Counted from the stretch's first letter, positions 36,697-48,841 are shown. The stretch: 64,000 nucleotides of DNA from AWTP1-13 sp963827545 (GCA_963827545.1 CAWHBI010000031.1:67384-131383); one strand, 5' to 3'. Made by a program: numbers and translations. Notes: generated from the sequence alone by a model not told the origin.

Positions 36697-36864
36697 CGCA
36701 TCGTCGGCGCGAGCGTCACCCTCGTCCCCCTCCTCGTTGCAGGAGACGGGAAACTCCAAATCGGGGTCCCAGCAGTACATCTGCGGCTGTACGCTGGCTT
36801 CGGCCGCAGGGGCCAAACAGATCGCGCCGAGTATGATCAGGATAAATCCAAGCAGTGAGTTCAT
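36604..36864 (-). CDS. small secreted protein of unknown function (86 aa)
   Basis: A signal peptide (LLGFILIILGAICLAPAAEA) is followed by a short Cys-containing segment (MYCWDPDLEFPVSCNEEGDEGD), which could form one disulfide. The last 29 residues are antisense to the AraC-type relic and so may be a recent read-through extension. I recognise no family. Confidence is moderate because the N-terminus looks real but the C-terminus does not. Confidence 0.5.
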   Translation of the reverse strand: MNSLLGFILIILGAICLAPAAEASVQPQMYCWDPDLEFPVSCNEEGDEGDARADDASARQPPPAARRDAVGFLELACHVALIRKAA

Positions 36865-36987
36865 GTGCCCCCCCCGCGGCTCTTACGACGCCAAACAGTC
36901 TCACGAATCTCTGGATCGCAGAGACGTATCTGGAGACGCAAGCAGGGCGGCAGTGTGACGCAATGCGACCTCAAGCGTGAGCTGGAG

Positions 36988-37138
36988 CTAGAGCAGGATC
37001 GCTTCGGATCGAATCGCTTAGCCTCAACTGCAACGTGGCGGCCGAAGCGTGAATCCTTCTCTGTTCATGGACTTGAGAGCAAGATTCACGTTGCATGATC
37101 GAAGCAAAAGGCTTCGATCAGAAACGATCTTGCTCTAG
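36988..37138. repeat. palindromic element A (CTAGAGCAGGATCG arms)
   Basis: Arms CTAGAGCAGGATCG (36988-37001) and CGATCTTGCTCTAG (37125-37138) match at 13 of 14 positions. Nested dyads inside (CGTGAATC/GATTCACG, TGCAACGT/ACGTTGCA) would fold the 151-base unit into a long hairpin. No gene inside. Confidence 0.75.
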
Positions 37139-37211
37139 TGTCCCGAACCCGAAGTTCGCACACACTTCGCGGCAATCGGGCTTGCGAACTTCGGGTTCAA
37201 AAGGGACACTA
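37136..37211. repeat. palindromic element B (TAGTGTCCC ends)
   Basis: Left arm TAGTGTCCC + GAACCCGAAGTTCGCA (37136-37160). The right arm (37183-37211) is its complement, with a 4-base AAAA inserted between the two blocks. It shares TAG with the end of element A and has the same CTAGTGT edge as element C. Confidence 0.8.
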
Positions 37212-37225
37212 AAATCATAGAGTTG

Positions 37226-37301
37226 CTAGTGTGGCTTTGGTTCAGAAGTTCCCTCCCCACCTAGCCGCGAGCGATGGGGAACTTCTGAACCGCCACACTA
37301 G
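37226..37301. repeat. palindromic element C (CTAGTGTGGC ends)
   Basis: Left arm CTAGTGTGG ... GGTTCAGAAGTTCCC (37226-37253) and its complement at 37276-37301, ending CCACACTAG. The right edge supplies the TAG stop codon of the dnaQ-type gene. Elements A, B and C lie end to end and fill the whole intergenic space here. Confidence 0.85.
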
Positions 37302-38000
37302 GCGCCTTTCAGGTAGCTCAACCAGAGAGCGTGGGGCCCCAACGTCTCGACGAAGGCGCGATGGGCGGCCTCCACCTCCTCGGACACGCGCGAGGCAAGG
37401 GGGGCGGGGCGCGGTCTGGCTTTGGCCGCGTGCGCCCGCAGGGTACTTTCCACCGCACGATAACCGTTCAGCCCCAGCGTTGCTTGGCGCTCGCCGAGCA
37501 GCTCGACGTACACGCCCGCCAGCAGCATCGAGTTCGAGCAGGGCGCCGTGCTTGGTGCGCTGCGACAGATCGATGCCGTAGCGCTTGCACAGTGCATCGA
37601 GAGTGTTTGGGCCGGCGGGATGGCGCCGTCGCGCCAGCGCCAGCGTGTCGACGACGCGGTCGAACGTGAGCAGGGGCCGAGAAAGGCGACCAAGCTCGGC
37701 GTTGAGGAAGCCCAAGTCGAAGGTGGCGTTGTGCGCCACCAGCGGCGCATCGCCGATGAAAGCCAGGAACTCGTCGGCCACATCCTTGAAGAGCGACTTG
37801 CCCTTCAGGAAATCCGAGGTGAGGCCGTGGACGGCGACGGCATCGGGATGGATATCGCGCTCGGGGTTGAGATAGCGGTGGAACTCGCGGCCTGTTGGAA
37901 TGCGGTTGATGATCTCGACGCAACCAAGCTCGATCAGGCGATCGCCGCCCGTGGCATTGAGACCCGTCGTCTCGGTATCCAGCACGATCTCGCGCAGCAT
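37298..38000 (-). CDS. dnaQ: DNA polymerase III epsilon subunit (frameshifted)
   Basis: DEDDh 3'-5' proofreading exonuclease, about 233 residues. Exo I is IVLDTETTGLN at the N-terminus, Exo II is VAHNATFDLGFLN, and Exo III carries the terminal His in RTKHGALLD. The frame breaks at 37533-37534, where GAACTCGATG should read GACTCGATG (one extra A; length 3n+1). After correction the protein continues SMLLAGVYVELLG and stops in palindromic element C. The start at 38000 (MLREIVLDTETTG) is the normal family start. Position between secB and coaE is conserved. Confidence 0.9.
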
Positions 38001-38039
38001 TCTGTCAGTCCCATGCCGATACGCGAGCACTTCCGATCT

Positions 38040-38160
38040 CCCTCTCCCCGTTCTTACGGGGAGAGGGTTGGGGTGAGGGGCGGCACAAAGCGCCGGTGTA
38101 GCCCCTTGGCCGCCCCTCACCCTAACCCTCTCCCCATGCTGAAGAAGCATGGGGAGAGGG
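38040..38160. repeat. double-palindrome intergenic repeat (CCCTCTCCCC family)
   Basis: Hairpin CCCTCTCCCCG / CGGGGAGAGGG (38040-38067), then GGTTGGGGTGAGGGGCGGC and its complement around 38078-38125, then a second hairpin 38126-38160 with the same CCCTCTCCCC arms. This fills the dnaQ-coaE gap. The base pattern is that of abundant REP-like repeats in Rhizobiales. Confidence 0.85.
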
Positions 38161-38175
38161 AATAGGTGCGCCACA

Positions 38176-38793
38176 CTACGCCCAATACTCCGCGTAGGCC
38201 GTGCCTTGGCGGCCGTTCAACGTTTCGATGATTCGATCGACCTGGGAATCGGTCTCGGCGAAAGTGCCGCTGGTGTCCACTACGAAATCGGCCCGCGCAC
38301 GTTTTTGCTGATCCGGCATCTGCCGCGACAGAATCTGCTCGAGCTTTTCGAGCCCCATGCCCGGCCGCTGCATGACGCGCTCCCGCTGGGTCTCGGCGGG
38401 CGCGCTGCATACGATCACCACGTCGACGCGGCGCTCGCCGCCCGTCTCGAGCAACAGCGGGATTTCGAGCACCGCCATGGCGGCGCCCTTGGCCGCCTCG
38501 GCGCGCAGGAACTCGCGCTCGGCTGCCAGCACCAGAGGATGAACGATGGCCTCCAGCCGCTTGATCTGATCGGGCTCGTCGAGCACCGCCTGGCCGAGCT
38601 TCTGGCGATCGACCTTGGCGCCGTCCGTGGTGCCGGGAAAGGCGGCCTCAATGGGAGCCACCGCGGCGCCCTCGTAGAGCTTGTGGACCTCGGCATCGGC
38701 GTCGCAGACGGCGATGCGGAGCGCGCGGAGACGGGCGGCGACCGTCGACTTGCCCATGCCGATGGAGCCGGTGAGACCGATGACCAGCATCAT
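38176..38793 (-). CDS. coaE: dephospho-CoA kinase
   Basis: Last step of coenzyme A synthesis: ATP-dependent phosphorylation of the 3'-OH of dephospho-CoA. 205 residues. P-loop GLTGSIGMGKST at the N-terminus, CDADAEVHKLYEG, and VLEIPLLLETG followed by the lid RQ region are typical. The start at 38793 overlaps the aroE stop by 4 bases (ATGA). Part of the maf-aroE-coaE-dnaQ row. Confidence 0.96.
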   Translation of the reverse strand: MMLVIGLTGSIGMGKSTVAARLRALRIAVCDADAEVHKLYEGAAVAPIEAAFPGTTDGAKVDRQKLGQAVLDEPDQIKRLEAIVHPLVLAAEREFLRAEAAKGAAMAVLEIPLLLETGGERRVDVVIVCSAPAETQRERVMQRPGMGLEKLEQILSRQMPDQQKRARADFVVDTSGTFAETDSQVDRIIETLNGRQGTAYAEYWA

Positions 38794-39620
38794 GCGCCCT
38801 CGATGTCGCGTACCAGCAGGGCCCGCAGCTCGCCAGTGACCTCGGGGCGCACGCCGAACCATTTCTCGAAGCCGGGCACGGCTTGGTGCAGCAGCATGCC
38901 AAGGCCATCCACGACCACGAGGCCACGAGAACGCGCAGCCTTCAGCAGCCGCGTCTCCAGCGGCACATAAACGATGTCGGCGACGACGCAGTCCGGACCA
39001 AGAACCGCGACGTCCATGTCGAGCGGCTCGATTCCCTTCATGCCGAGCGACGTGGTGTTGACGAGAAGGCCGACGTCGCGCGAGCGCTCGGCGCGCTCAT
39101 GCCAGTCGTAGGCCGTCACTTTCGCTCCGAAGTAGGCCGCCATGGCCTCGGCGCGGGCACGCGTTCGGTTGAAGAGGCGCACTTGGCCCGCGCCAGCCTC
39201 CAGCAGGGCAAACACGATGCCGCGTGCCGCACCGCCGGCGCCGAGCAGCGATACGATGCAGCCGCTGATGACCAGGCCTGGTGCAGAGGCGCGCAAGTTG
39301 CTCATGAACCCGGCGCTGTCGGAATTGTCGCCGACGAGCTTGCTGTTCTCGTACCAGAGCGTGTTGGCGGCTGCAGCGGCGCGCGCTGCGGGCCGCGCTT
39401 CATCGACAGTGGCGAAGGCCGCCTCCTTGTGAGGAAGGGTGACGTTGCAGCCCGCCAAGCCCTGCTCGCGCATGCCTCGCAGGAAGGTGGTCACCTCCTC
39501 GGGCCGCACGGGCTGAAGCCCATAGCTGCCGTCGATGCCGTATTGCTTCAGCCAATAGCCATGAATCATCGGCGAGCGCGAGTGCGACACCGGCCAGCCG
39601 ATGACACAGGCGCGGATCAT
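38790..39620 (-). CDS. aroE: shikimate dehydrogenase (NADP+)
   Basis: Reduces 3-dehydroshikimate in the aromatic amino-acid pathway; 276 residues. Substrate motifs GWPVSHSRSPMIH and NVTLPHKEA (catalytic Lys), then the dinucleotide motif LLGAGGAARG and NRTRARAEA for NADP. YVPLETRLL and the terminal GLGMLLHQA block are intact. Between maf and coaE, with a 4-base overlap to coaE. Confidence 0.97.
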   Translation of the reverse strand: MIRACVIGWPVSHSRSPMIHGYWLKQYGIDGSYGLQPVRPEEVTTFLRGMREQGLAGCNVTLPHKEAAFATVDEARPAARAAAAANTLWYENSKLVGDNSDSAGFMSNLRASAPGLVISGCIVSLLGAGGAARGIVFALLEAGAGQVRLFNRTRARAEAMAAYFGAKVTAYDWHERAERSRDVGLLVNTTSLGMKGIEPLDMDVAVLGPDCVVADIVYVPLETRLLKAARSRGLVVVDGLGMLLHQAVPGFEKWFGVRPEVTGELRALLVRDIEGA

Positions 39621-39676
39621 CTCTCCGGCCTCGCACGATCCGGGTCAGTTGGTTCGCCAACCGCGCTGCATACGCT

Positions 39677-39884
39677 TCCCCTCCCGTCGAGTCGAAGACA
39701 CGCCTTCGGCATGATGACGGGGAGGGGATAGGGGTGGGGTGAAGCCTCGGGGGTACCCGTTGAAAGGGAGACGGTGGCTCGCAGCGAATGCATTTTGCTG
39801 GCCGTTGTCCCTGCTGGATACCCCCACCCCCATCCCCTCCCCGCGTCGTGTCGAAGACACGCCTCCGGCGTGATGGGGAGGGGA
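39677..39884. repeat. composite palindromic repeat between maf and aroE
   Basis: Two GGGGAGGGG-armed hairpins (39677-39728 and 39832-39884) with a conserved core of the type GTCGAAGACACGCC, facing each other across about 100 bases flanked by AGGGGTGGGG/CCCCACCCC blocks. The same composite occurs at 53262-53406 and 54014-54173, and one hairpin alone lies in rsmG. Confidence 0.8.
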
Positions 39885-39948
39885 GCACGTGCGGCTTGCT
39901 GGAGAATCCCACGTCGTCCGTCGCTGCTCTGGACCTCTTTGCGCACAC

Positions 39949-40567
39949 TCATGCTGCAATGACTCCGCGGGCCCTCAACTCGGCCAGGAGCGATATCAGC
40001 GGCAGGCCGATGATGGTGAAATGATCGCCCTCGACGCGCTCGAACAGCTGGATGCCGGCGCCTTCGATCTCGTAGGCGCCGACGATCTGGCATAGGCCGG
40101 TGCCCGGATTGGGCGAGGTAGCGATCAAGGAACTCCAGACTGAAGCAGCGCATGGTCAGCGTCGCATCCTCGACGCGGCTCCACACGATCTTTCCGCCCA
40201 GCGCAACCGCCGCGGCGGTGTGCAGGTGATGGGTCTTGCCACGCAGCCGCTTCAGCTGCGCGCGGGCTGCCGCAAGGTCGCCGGGCTTGTCGAACAGCTC
40301 GTCCCCAAGTGCCAGCACCTGGTCAGCGCCGATGACGAGGGCCCCGGGATCGATGCGGCTAACCGCCTCCGCCTTGGCCTGCGCCAGGGACTCCGCGATT
40401 GCATCCGGACCCGGCTTCGCCGTCGCGGCCATGAGGCGGCGCTTCAGGGCAGTCTCGTCGATTTCCGCCGCAACGACCTGGAACGACAGCCCAGCCGCCT
40501 CCAGCATCCTGCGACGATAGGGGCTTGCCGAGGCCAAGACGAGCCGGCCGGCGCCGCTCTCAGCCAT
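39949..40567 (-). CDS. maf: Maf-family nucleotide pyrophosphatase (frameshifted)
   Basis: House-cleaning pyrophosphatase acting on non-canonical nucleotides, about 205 residues. The family start LVLASASPYRRRML, EIDETALKRR and VIGADQVLALG are intact. The frame breaks at 40111-40113, where a CCC run should be CC; after correction it continues PGTGLCQIVGAYEIEGAG and ends RGVIAA at 39949 (length 3n+1). The start at 40567 overlaps the ppsR stop by 8 bases. Confidence 0.9.
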
Positions 40568-41423
40568 CGCTCGTCTCCTGCTGCTCGGCCATGTTCGCGC
40601 CTTCGCGGCGGTCATGCAGGAGGCGGATGATGGTGGCAGCGGTCTCCTCCACCGAGCGCCGTGTCACGTCGATGACCGGCCAACCGTGACGGGCACACAG
40701 GCGCCGCGAGTGCTGGATCTCGTTGGCAATCTGGGTGCGATCGACGTAGTCGCCGAGATTGCGATCTCCGATGAGATGCACCCGGTTGCGGCGGATCTCT
40801 GCGATGCGCTCCGGACTCGCGACAAGGCCCACAACGAACGCGGTGTGCGGCTGCGACAGCGACGCCGGCGGATCGATGCCCGGCACCAGCGGCAGGTTCG
40901 CGGTCTTGAACCCGCGCTGGGCCAGATAGATGCTGGTGGGCGTCTTCGACGTGCGCGAGATGCCGAGGATGATGATATCGGCCCGGCTCAGGTCTTGCGG
41001 CAGCTGGCCGTCGTCATGCGCCATAGCGAAATTCAGGGCGTCGATGCGGGCGAAGTACTCGGCATCGAGCAGATGCTGGCCGGCGACGATGGGCGTTTGC
41101 GGCGCCCCCAGGTAGGATTCGAAGATCTTCATGATCGGCTCGAGCACGTGCAAGCAAGGCACTTTGAGCTCGCGGCAGCGCCGCTCTATCTCGGCAATCA
41201 GCTCCTTCTTCACCACCGTATAGAGCACGATGCCGGGCGCCTGCTCCACCTCCTTCAGCACGCGCTCGAGCTGCTTCTCCGTGCGCACCAGCGGATGCAC
41301 GTGCTCGATCGGCCGCACGCGTGCATATTGTACCGCGGCCGCCTTGGCCATGGTGGTGAGCGTCTCGCCGGTGGCATCCGAGATCAGGTGCAGATGGAAG
41401 TAGCTGGGCAACTGGTTGGGCAT
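40560..41423 (-). CDS. ppsR: pyruvate,water dikinase / PPDK regulatory protein (kinase-pyrophosphorylase)
   Basis: DUF299 bifunctional ADP-dependent kinase/phosphate-dependent pyrophosphorylase, 287 residues, which switches PPDK or PEP synthase off and on. Signature FHLHLISDATGETL at the N-terminus and P-loop GISRTSKTPTS near residue 165. I chose the ATG at 41423, which starts just before the family signature; longer starts to 41501 are not needed. Upstream of maf, divergent from hemE. Confidence 0.94.
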   Translation of the reverse strand: MPNQLPSYFHLHLISDATGETLTTMAKAAAVQYARVRPIEHVHPLVRTEKQLERVLKEVEQAPGIVLYTVVKKELIAEIERRCRELKVPCLHVLEPIMKIFESYLGAPQTPIVAGQHLLDAEYFARIDALNFAMAHDDGQLPQDLSRADIIILGISRTSKTPTSIYLAQRGFKTANLPLVPGIDPPASLSQPHTAFVVGLVASPERIAEIRRNRVHLIGDRNLGDYVDRTQIANEIQHSRRLCARHGWPVIDVTRRSVEETAATIIRLLHDRREGANMAEQQETSDG

Positions 41424-41804
41424 CTGTGGAAAAGACCAGAGTTCGCGGGGGCTGCCAAGCGCAGGTGCGTCTTTCGTTGGCCCAAGGCGTGCCTCCATCA
41501 ACAGAACTGCCCACAGGAAGACCCGGCGGGAGACCTGCGCACGCCCGGGCGGGGAGCGAGCTGGCGACAGCAGCGGCCGACGCCGTTATACACCACTGCC
41601 CACGGGATCCGCGCCGAGGCAGCCGGCGCAACTCGGCTGGTAAGGCGTTGATATTGTCACGATTTGGCGCCCTGGTAGCTGGTATGGCGAGAGCACGCTA
41701 GAGATAGCTGGAGGCTTTGCACGAGGGCGCACAAGCTGTGCGCAAGACAGTGGCAAAAGAGGATCTTCGTAATTCAGTGCCTAAGAGTCATAACAACAAC
41801 CTTG

Positions 41805-41818
41805 AAGATCTAGATCTT
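41805..41818. promoter_or_regulatory. 14-bp perfect palindrome upstream of hemE
   Basis: AAGATCTAGATCTT lies 20 bases before the hemE ATG. It is the only notable structure in the 414-base gap between ppsR and hemE. It could be an operator or an mRNA 5' hairpin; nothing identifies the binding protein. Confidence 0.4.
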
Positions 41819-41837
41819 GAAATTGGAACCTCACGCG

Positions 41838-42911
41838 ATGGCTTTGCAGCTTGTCTCGACGCGCCCTCGCCTGCTGCGTCCATTCGCCGGCGAGGTACCG
41901 TTCCCGCCGCCCATCTGGCTCATGCGGCAGGCCGGGCGCTATCTGCCCGAGTACCGCGCGGTGCGGGAGAAGGCCGGCAGCTTCCTGGACCTGTGCTACA
42001 CCCCGGAACTCGCCACCGAGGTCACGCTGCAGCCGATCCGGCGCTATGGCTTCGATGCCGCGATCCTGTTTGCCGATATCCTGGTGGTGCCCGACGCGCT
42101 GGGGCAGAAGGTCGAGTTTCTCGAAGGCGAGGGACCGCGGCTCGAGGCCATCCGCGCCGAGCGCGAAATCTCCCGCTTGAACGCAAATGCGACTCGCCCC
42201 AAGTTCGCCCGCGTTTTCGAGACCGTCGCCAGGGTGCGCCATGAGCTGCCTCAAGACACTGCCCTCATCGGATTTTGCGGCGCGCCGTGGACGGTGGCGA
42301 CCTACATGGTGGGGGGGCAGACCTCCTCCGACCAGGCCGAGGCGCGGCTTTGGGCCTACCGGGACCCTGGCGGATTTCAGCGGCTGATCGATCTGCTGGT
42401 CGAGGTTTCCGTCGACTACCTCTCGGGGCAAGTGGCTGCCGGCGCGGATGTCTTGCAGATTTTCGACAGCTGGGCCGGAAGTCTCGCGGATGACCAGTTC
42501 GAGCGCTGGGTGGTTGCGCCGACCAGGACCATGGTGGCGCGGCTCAAGGAGCGGCAACCGAATGTTCCGGTCATTGGCTTCCCGCGCGGTGCGGGCGTGC
42601 AGATGCGAAGCTACGTGGCCGGCACCGGCGTCGATGGTGTGAGCTGTGACACTGCGCTCCCGCTCGACTTCATCGCCCGCGAGCTGTCGGGCAGGACCGT
42701 TGTGCAGGGCAATCTCGACCCGCTGCTGCTGGTTGCCGGCGGGGCGGCCCTGGAGCGGCGCACCGCCGAAATTTTGACAGCGCTTGCTGGCAAGCCCTTC
42801 ATCTTCAATCTCGGCCACGGCATTGTGCCGCAGACGCCACCGGAGAATGTGGCGCAACTCGTGGCACTGGTGCGAGGGGGACAGCGCGTGGGCATGCGCG
42901 AGGGACAATGA
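41838..42911 (+). CDS. hemE: uroporphyrinogen decarboxylase
   Basis: Converts uroporphyrinogen III to coproporphyrinogen III in heme/chlorophyll/B12 tetrapyrrole synthesis. 357 residues. Family hallmarks PPIWLMRQAGRYLPEYR near the N-terminus, GFCGAPWTVATYMVGG and FNLGHGIVPQTPPENV near the C-terminus are intact. The ATG at 41838 is preferred to a TTG at 41817. Overlaps hemJ by 4 bases (ATGA), forming a heme operon. Confidence 0.97.
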   Translation: MALQLVSTRPRLLRPFAGEVPFPPPIWLMRQAGRYLPEYRAVREKAGSFLDLCYTPELATEVTLQPIRRYGFDAAILFADILVVPDALGQKVEFLEGEGPRLEAIRAEREISRLNANATRPKFARVFETVARVRHELPQDTALIGFCGAPWTVATYMVGGQTSSDQAEARLWAYRDPGGFQRLIDLLVEVSVDYLSGQVAAGADVLQIFDSWAGSLADDQFERWVVAPTRTMVARLKERQPNVPVIGFPRGAGVQMRSYVAGTGVDGVSCDTALPLDFIARELSGRTVVQGNLDPLLLVAGGAALERRTAEILTALAGKPFIFNLGHGIVPQTPPENVAQLVALVRGGQRVGMREGQ

Positions 42912-43342
42912 GCGCGCCGCTGGTGCTCTGGATCAAGGCCCTGCACGTCGTCTCCGTCATCGCGTGGATGGCGGGGCTGCTCTATCTGCCGCGCCTGTTC
43001 GTCTACCACTGCGATGCCGAGAAGGGCTCCCAACTGTCCGAGACCTTCAAGGTGATGGAGCGCCGCCTCCTGCGCTTCATCATGAACCCGGCGATGGTCG
43101 TGGTGTGGGTGACGGGCCTCTACCTCGCCTGGGCGCAGGGCATGGTCAACGATCGCTGGCTGTGGGCCAAGTTCGCCCTGGTGGTGGCCCTGACCGGCTA
43201 TCACCATGCCTTGGGCGCGTGGCGCAAGGACTTCGCCGAGGACTGGAACACGCGCAACGCACGCTTCTATCGCCTCATGAACGAGGTGCCGACCCTGCTG
43301 ATGATCGGTATCGTCGTACTGGTGATCGTGAAACCGCTCTGA
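42908..43342 (+). CDS. hemJ: protoporphyrinogen oxidase HemJ
   Basis: Inner-membrane oxidase of 144 residues converting protoporphyrinogen IX to protoporphyrin IX. Four hydrophobic segments; conserved His in IKALHVVSVIAWMAGLLYLPRLFVYH and MxxRLLRFIMNPAM, KF...YHH motifs all fit HemJ. Coupled to hemE by overlap and normally followed by rho; here a VOC gene lies between. Confidence 0.93.
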   Translation: MSAPLVLWIKALHVVSVIAWMAGLLYLPRLFVYHCDAEKGSQLSETFKVMERRLLRFIMNPAMVVVWVTGLYLAWAQGMVNDRWLWAKFALVVALTGYHHALGAWRKDFAEDWNTRNARFYRLMNEVPTLLMIGIVVLVIVKPL

Positions 43343-43378
43343 GGAGCTCGGATAGAGCCGCAAGCCGGGAGGCAGCAA

Positions 43379-43795
43379 ATGCCTACTCTCCAAGCCTATC
43401 CGCTTTTCACGGTGAAGCACCTGAAGGAGAGCCGCGATTTCTTCCAGCGCTGCTTCAATATGCTCGTCGCTTTCGAAGCCAGCTGGGTGGTGATGCTCTC
43501 CAACCAGGATGGTGGCCCAATTTCGCTCGGGCTCATGAGCCACGACCATCCGAGCAATCCGCCCGGACCGGAGATGTTCGATGGCCGAGGTATGATCATG
43601 ACCTTCCAGGTCGATGATGCATCGACGGCGCATGCGCGGCTGAAGGAGCTAGGTGCGCCGATCGTTTATGATCTCAAGGATGAGCCCTGGGGTCAGAGGC
43701 GCTTCATGGTGCGCGATCCCTCAAGTATCCTGGTCGACGTCGTCGAGCAGACGGAGCCGGCACCCGGGTACTGGGAAAAATTCATGGGGTCCTGA
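43379..43795 (+). CDS. VOC-superfamily (glyoxalase/bleomycin-resistance-like) protein
   Basis: A protein of 138 residues with the paired beta-alpha-beta-beta-beta modules of the vicinal oxygen chelate fold: VKHLKESRDFFQRCFNMLVAFE in the first half and FQVDDASTAHARLKELGAPI with DPSSILVDVVE in the second. The E in the last strand is a likely metal ligand. Function unknown; relatives include glyoxalases, dioxygenases and antibiotic-binding proteins. An unusual neighbour between hemJ and rho. Confidence 0.87.
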   Translation: MPTLQAYPLFTVKHLKESRDFFQRCFNMLVAFEASWVVMLSNQDGGPISLGLMSHDHPSNPPGPEMFDGRGMIMTFQVDDASTAHARLKELGAPIVYDLKDEPWGQRRFMVRDPSSILVDVVEQTEPAPGYWEKFMGS

Positions 43796-43852
43796 GCGAC
43801 ACACGCGGTCAAAGCCGTCAGGTGCATCCCAAGGTTGCCCCTTTTACTTTGC

Positions 43853-43872
43853 TAGCCAGCCTGCTATATAGC
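43853..43872 (+). promoter_or_regulatory. possible -10 region of the rho promoter
   Basis: In the 260-base gap before rho an AT-rich stretch reads TATATAGCG (43865-43873), with TTGCCC at 43845-43850 as a possible -35 (16-base spacer to TATAGC). The long leader that follows (about 180 bases) fits the usual autoregulated rho leader. Evidence is weak. Confidence 0.3.
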
Positions 43873-44055
43873 GATTCGTCACCACCTGCCGCCCACAGGC
43901 GCGCGGGTGGGGCCGTTCGGGCAGCCAGTCGCCTCCGAGGGCCACGACAATCCGGAAAACGCCGTTCGGCGCACCCCTCCCCTTCCGGCTCCGCGCTTCA
44001 CCATTGATCCCACCTACTCAAAGCCGCGCAGCCCCCTCCATCCGGAGATTTTCAC

Positions 44056-45342
<1,287 letters not shown>

Positions 45343-45357
45343 TCACAACGAGAGTCA

Positions 45358-45494
<137 letters not shown>

Positions 45495-45515
45495 GGGTCG
45501 CGCCTTCGGCGAAGC

Positions 45516-45716
45516 TTGACAACCTACCTGAGGCGTCACGCCGCGCAGGGTGCCGTCGCTGAGGTCAGCATTCGGGATTCCAGAGCTGAGCCCCTTCTTC
45601 AGCTTGCTGATATGTGCGCGGGTGCAATCGCGCGATCGTACCGAACCGATCGCGCACGAACTGATCGTTGGCGATCCATGATCGCTGCAAGGATCGCAGC
45701 TGTTTCGGAGTTCTAA
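45516..45716 (+). pseudogene. C-terminal fragment of a DUF3800-like protein
   Basis: The last 66 codons read SIRDSRAEPLLQLADMCAGA, IARSY and RWRSMIAARIAAVSEF, the pattern at the C-terminus of DUF3800 proteins (DSRxxPLxQLADMxAGAxxR). The 5' part is lost in the C/A tract directly upstream, so whether the gene is truncated in the organism or only in this sequence is open. DUF3800 proteins are RNase-H-fold proteins often found in accessory or mobile regions. Confidence 0.6.
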
Positions 45717-45876
45717 TGATGCGCCCCGCTCCCTATCCTGACCTCTCGAGCGCAAGGCTCTCGGGTTTCCCCGGATCAGGCACGCCACCAAAGGGTGACA
45801 GTTCGGGTTGGCAGGGCGACTTTGCCCCGTAATTATAAGTTACGGGAGCCGATGAATCAAGAAAGGACGCATCGTT

Positions 45877-46587
45877 GTGACATCATTGCAGAATATTGGC
45901 CAGCCGCTGCCCAACTGGACTCCTCGCCCCACGCCGCCGCGTACGGTCATGGAAGGGCGGTTCTGCCGATTGGAGCCGCTCGATCCGGCGCGGCACGGCG
46001 ATGAGCTGTTCGAGGCCAACCTGCACGACAGGGACGGACAGAACTGGACTTATCTTTTCGTTGGGCCGTTCGCCGACTTCGCGAGCTATCGCGCGTGGCT
46101 CGAGCAGGTGGCGAAAGCCGACGATCCGCTCTTCCACACCATTGTCGACCTCGCGACGGGGAAGGCAGTGGGAGTCGCCACCTTCATGCGCATCGACGGC
46201 GCCAACGGCGTGATCGAGGTCGGCAATATCAATTACTCGCCGCTGCTGCAGAGAACGCCTGCTGCCACGGAGGCCATGTTCCTGATGATGCGGCGTGTGT
46301 TCGAAGAACTCGGCTATCGCCGCTACGAGTGGAAGTGCGACAGCCTCAATGCGCCGTCGCGCGCGGCGGCCCTGCGGCTCGGCTTTCAGTTCGAAGGCAT
46401 CTTCCGACAAGCGGTGGTCTACAAGGGCCGCAACCGCGACACTGCGTGGTTCTCCATCATCGACAGCGAGTGGCCGAGCCTGAAGCGGGCCTACGAGCAA
46501 TGGCTGGGGCCGGAGAATTTCGATGCCGAAGGGCGGCAGAAGCGCAAGCTTGCGGAGCTCATAGCAGCACGTGGCGCACGCGATTGA
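45877..46587 (+). CDS. GNAT-family acetyltransferase (RimJ/RimL-like)
   Basis: A protein of 236 residues. The N-terminal FCRLEPLDPARHGDELFEAN block and KAVGVATFMRID strand, then the acetyl-CoA region (AATEAMFLMMRRVFEELGYRRYEWKCDSLN) and SRAAALRLGFQFEGIFRQ are typical of the RimJ/RimL-type GNATs. The GTG start at 45877 has AAAGGA upstream. No functional partner nearby; it sits in the accessory segment between rho and mnmE. Confidence 0.9.
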   Translation: MTSLQNIGQPLPNWTPRPTPPRTVMEGRFCRLEPLDPARHGDELFEANLHDRDGQNWTYLFVGPFADFASYRAWLEQVAKADDPLFHTIVDLATGKAVGVATFMRIDGANGVIEVGNINYSPLLQRTPAATEAMFLMMRRVFEELGYRRYEWKCDSLNAPSRAAALRLGFQFEGIFRQAVVYKGRNRDTAWFSIIDSEWPSLKRAYEQWLGPENFDAEGRQKRKLAELIAARGARD

Positions 46588-46789
46588 TCACTATTGCTGA
46601 TCGACGCTGTCGCCAAGACGAAAGAAACACCCTGGAACGCGGGGACTTGGCCAGGGTGCTTCTGCAAATATCACGACCGAGGAGTGCGGGGTTTCCCCGA
46701 TCGCGGCCAACAACGGCCAGAACCTCAGGTTGTTCCTGCATGCCTGGCAACCAGCTGTGGATAAGTTTCTAGACTGTTGCCGGCGAGTT

Positions 46790-48841
<2,052 letters not shown>

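Noticed and set aside
38176..38862. Longer start of coaE at 38862
   Set aside because: The extra 23 residues are basic and unlike the family; the start at 38793 overlaps the aroE stop by 4 bases and begins directly at the P-loop strand.
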